From positions 248,001-312,000 of the forward strand of contig JAWKRB010000007.1 in NCBI GenBank assembly GCA_041389885.1: DNA of 64,000 nucleotides. The letters are read 5' to 3'. The stretch is from JAWKRB01 sp041389885. Lineage in GTDB: Bacteria > Myxococcota_A > Polyangia > Polyangiales > Ga0077539. Below the pieces are notes generated by a model. It ran no database searches. It saw only the letters and a program-made list of their open reading frames with translations, and was not told the DNA's origin. Below are positions 63,375-64,000 of this stretch, piece after piece (position 1 is the first letter of the stretch; each line of letters opens with the position of its first letter). Position numbers and translations under genes: made by a program.

Positions 63375-64000
63375 TCAGGCGAGGCCCGGCGAGATCCCGG
63401 GCGGCAGCGGCGCCGGGGGGTCGCCCGGCTGAACGCGGGTGAGCGCGAGCGGGTACGCGCAGTAGCGCGACGAGAAGACCCCTGCGGGGCGGTGGTTTCC
63501 GCTGTGTCCGACCCCGCCGAAGGGGAGCTTGCTCGAGGCGCCGACGGTGGGCGCGTTCCACGCGAGGTTGCCGACGCGGAGTCGCCGCGCGCACGCCTCG
63601 AAGGCCGCGGCCGAGGCGGTCCACACGCCGGCGCTGAGCCCGAAATCCGAGTCGTTCGCCAGCGCGACGGCCTCGTCGAGGTCGCCCGCGACGTACACCG
63701 CGAGGTCGGGCCCGAAGATCTCTTCGCGCTGGTACCGCGAGCTCGCCGAGGCGGCGCTCACCCTGCGCACCCTCGGGGTGACGTAGCGCCCGGTCACCGC
63801 GCGCCCGCCCCACTGAGGCGCGGCCACGCGGGGAGCCCGCACGCACGCGCTGCCCTCTTCGTCGGCGAGTCGCTGCGCGGCCTCGAAGCGCTCGACGGCC
63901 GCGGCGGTGGCGAGGGGGCCCATGAACGCGCGGGGGTCCGCGGGGTGGCCCACGACCACGCCCTCGGCGATGCGCGCCACGCGCTCGATCAGCGCCTCGG
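63375..64000 (-). CDS. astD: AstD-like aldehyde dehydrogenase, C-terminal part
   Basis: The frame is open to the window edge (upstream codons read EALIERVARIAEG), so only the last about 208 residues of a roughly 490-aa gene are present; the catalytic Cys lies outside. Visible: the Glu/Lys-region YQREEIFGPDLAVYVAGDLDEAVALANDSDFGLSAGVWTAS of all aldehyde dehydrogenases, then GNLAWNAPTVGASSKLPFGGVGHSGNHRPAGVFSSRYCAYPLAL, where PTvGASSKLPFGG, SGNHRP and YCAYP are the mark of succinylglutamate-semialdehyde dehydrogenase (arginine AST pathway). The symbol is tentative because the active site is not seen. Confidence 0.75.
   Translation of the reverse strand, partial: EALIERVARIAEGVVVGHPADPRAFMGPLATAAAVERFEAAQRLADEEGSACVRAPRVAAPQWGGRAVTGRYVTPRVRRVSAASASSRYQREEIFGPDLAVYVAGDLDEAVALANDSDFGLSAGVWTASAAAFEACARRLRVGNLAWNAPTVGASSKLPFGGVGHSGNHRPAGVFSSRYCAYPLALTRVQPGDPPAPLPPGISPGLA

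Overview
The window is a GC-rich chromosomal segment, most likely from a myxobacterium (Myxococcota, possibly a Polyangiales/Sandaracinaceae relative). This is inferred from three things: the base composition, the many lipoproteins with Cys-rich 'NCGACG' repeats, and a scattered type VI secretion (T6SS) spike island with FHA-DUF4123 fusion adaptors. No rRNA, tRNA or CRISPR array was seen.

Layout. 1-0.8 kb: 3' end of an MDR oxidoreductase, then a long imperfect palindrome. 1.2-18.9 kb: an accessory block, all on the minus strand, coding for beta-helix (pectate-lyase-like), DUF4838/GH67-like, seven-bladed propeller (RCC1 and FG-GAP) and unknown proteins. Many genes touch or overlap by ATGA. Parts are duplicated, broken by a decayed IS4-type transposase, or split by single-base frameshifts. 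19.2-22.1 kb: three coupled genes led by two unknown proteins and ending in a KaiC-like ATPase. 22.4-29.8 kb: a divergent pair of large Cys-rich lipoproteins and a four-domain MVL-type lectin, which form a surface/secreted group. 30-31.2 kb: a TetR regulator coupled to a membrane fatty-acid-hydroxylase-like gene, with a double operator on the TetR start. 31.5-35.8 kb: Uma2 nuclease-like gene, gene remnants with a 26-bp hairpin, and two secreted or lipoproteins of unknown role. 35.8-37.5 kb: pyrG.

37.7-46.3 kb is a T6SS spike island. PAAR-effector and two FHA-DUF4123 adaptors read rightward; VgrG with a helical extension, a small accessory protein, a large Ser/Thr-rich candidate cargo protein and an unknown partner read leftward. 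hcp lies apart at 51.3 kb behind a clear sigma-54-type promoter. No TssB/C/J-M sheath or membrane-complex genes are in the window, so this is an auxiliary island.

46.4-64 kb is mostly housekeeping and regulatory: FolC-like Mur ligase overlapping a cyanophycin-synthetase-like ATP-grasp gene, DUF362, DUF2752, DUF898 with a GGGFGPPP repeat tail, GH1 glycosidase, two TetR regulators, CorA, a lone receiver domain, nadB, a zinc-ribbon-bearing 670-aa unknown, two lipoproteins, a 2[4Fe-4S] ferredoxin and the 3' part of an AstD-like aldehyde dehydrogenase running off the edge.

The best candidates for something undescribed are the beta-helix/propeller accessory operon with its recombination scars and KaiC-like neighbour, the ATP-grasp plus Mur-ligase pair, and the T6SS cargo genes.
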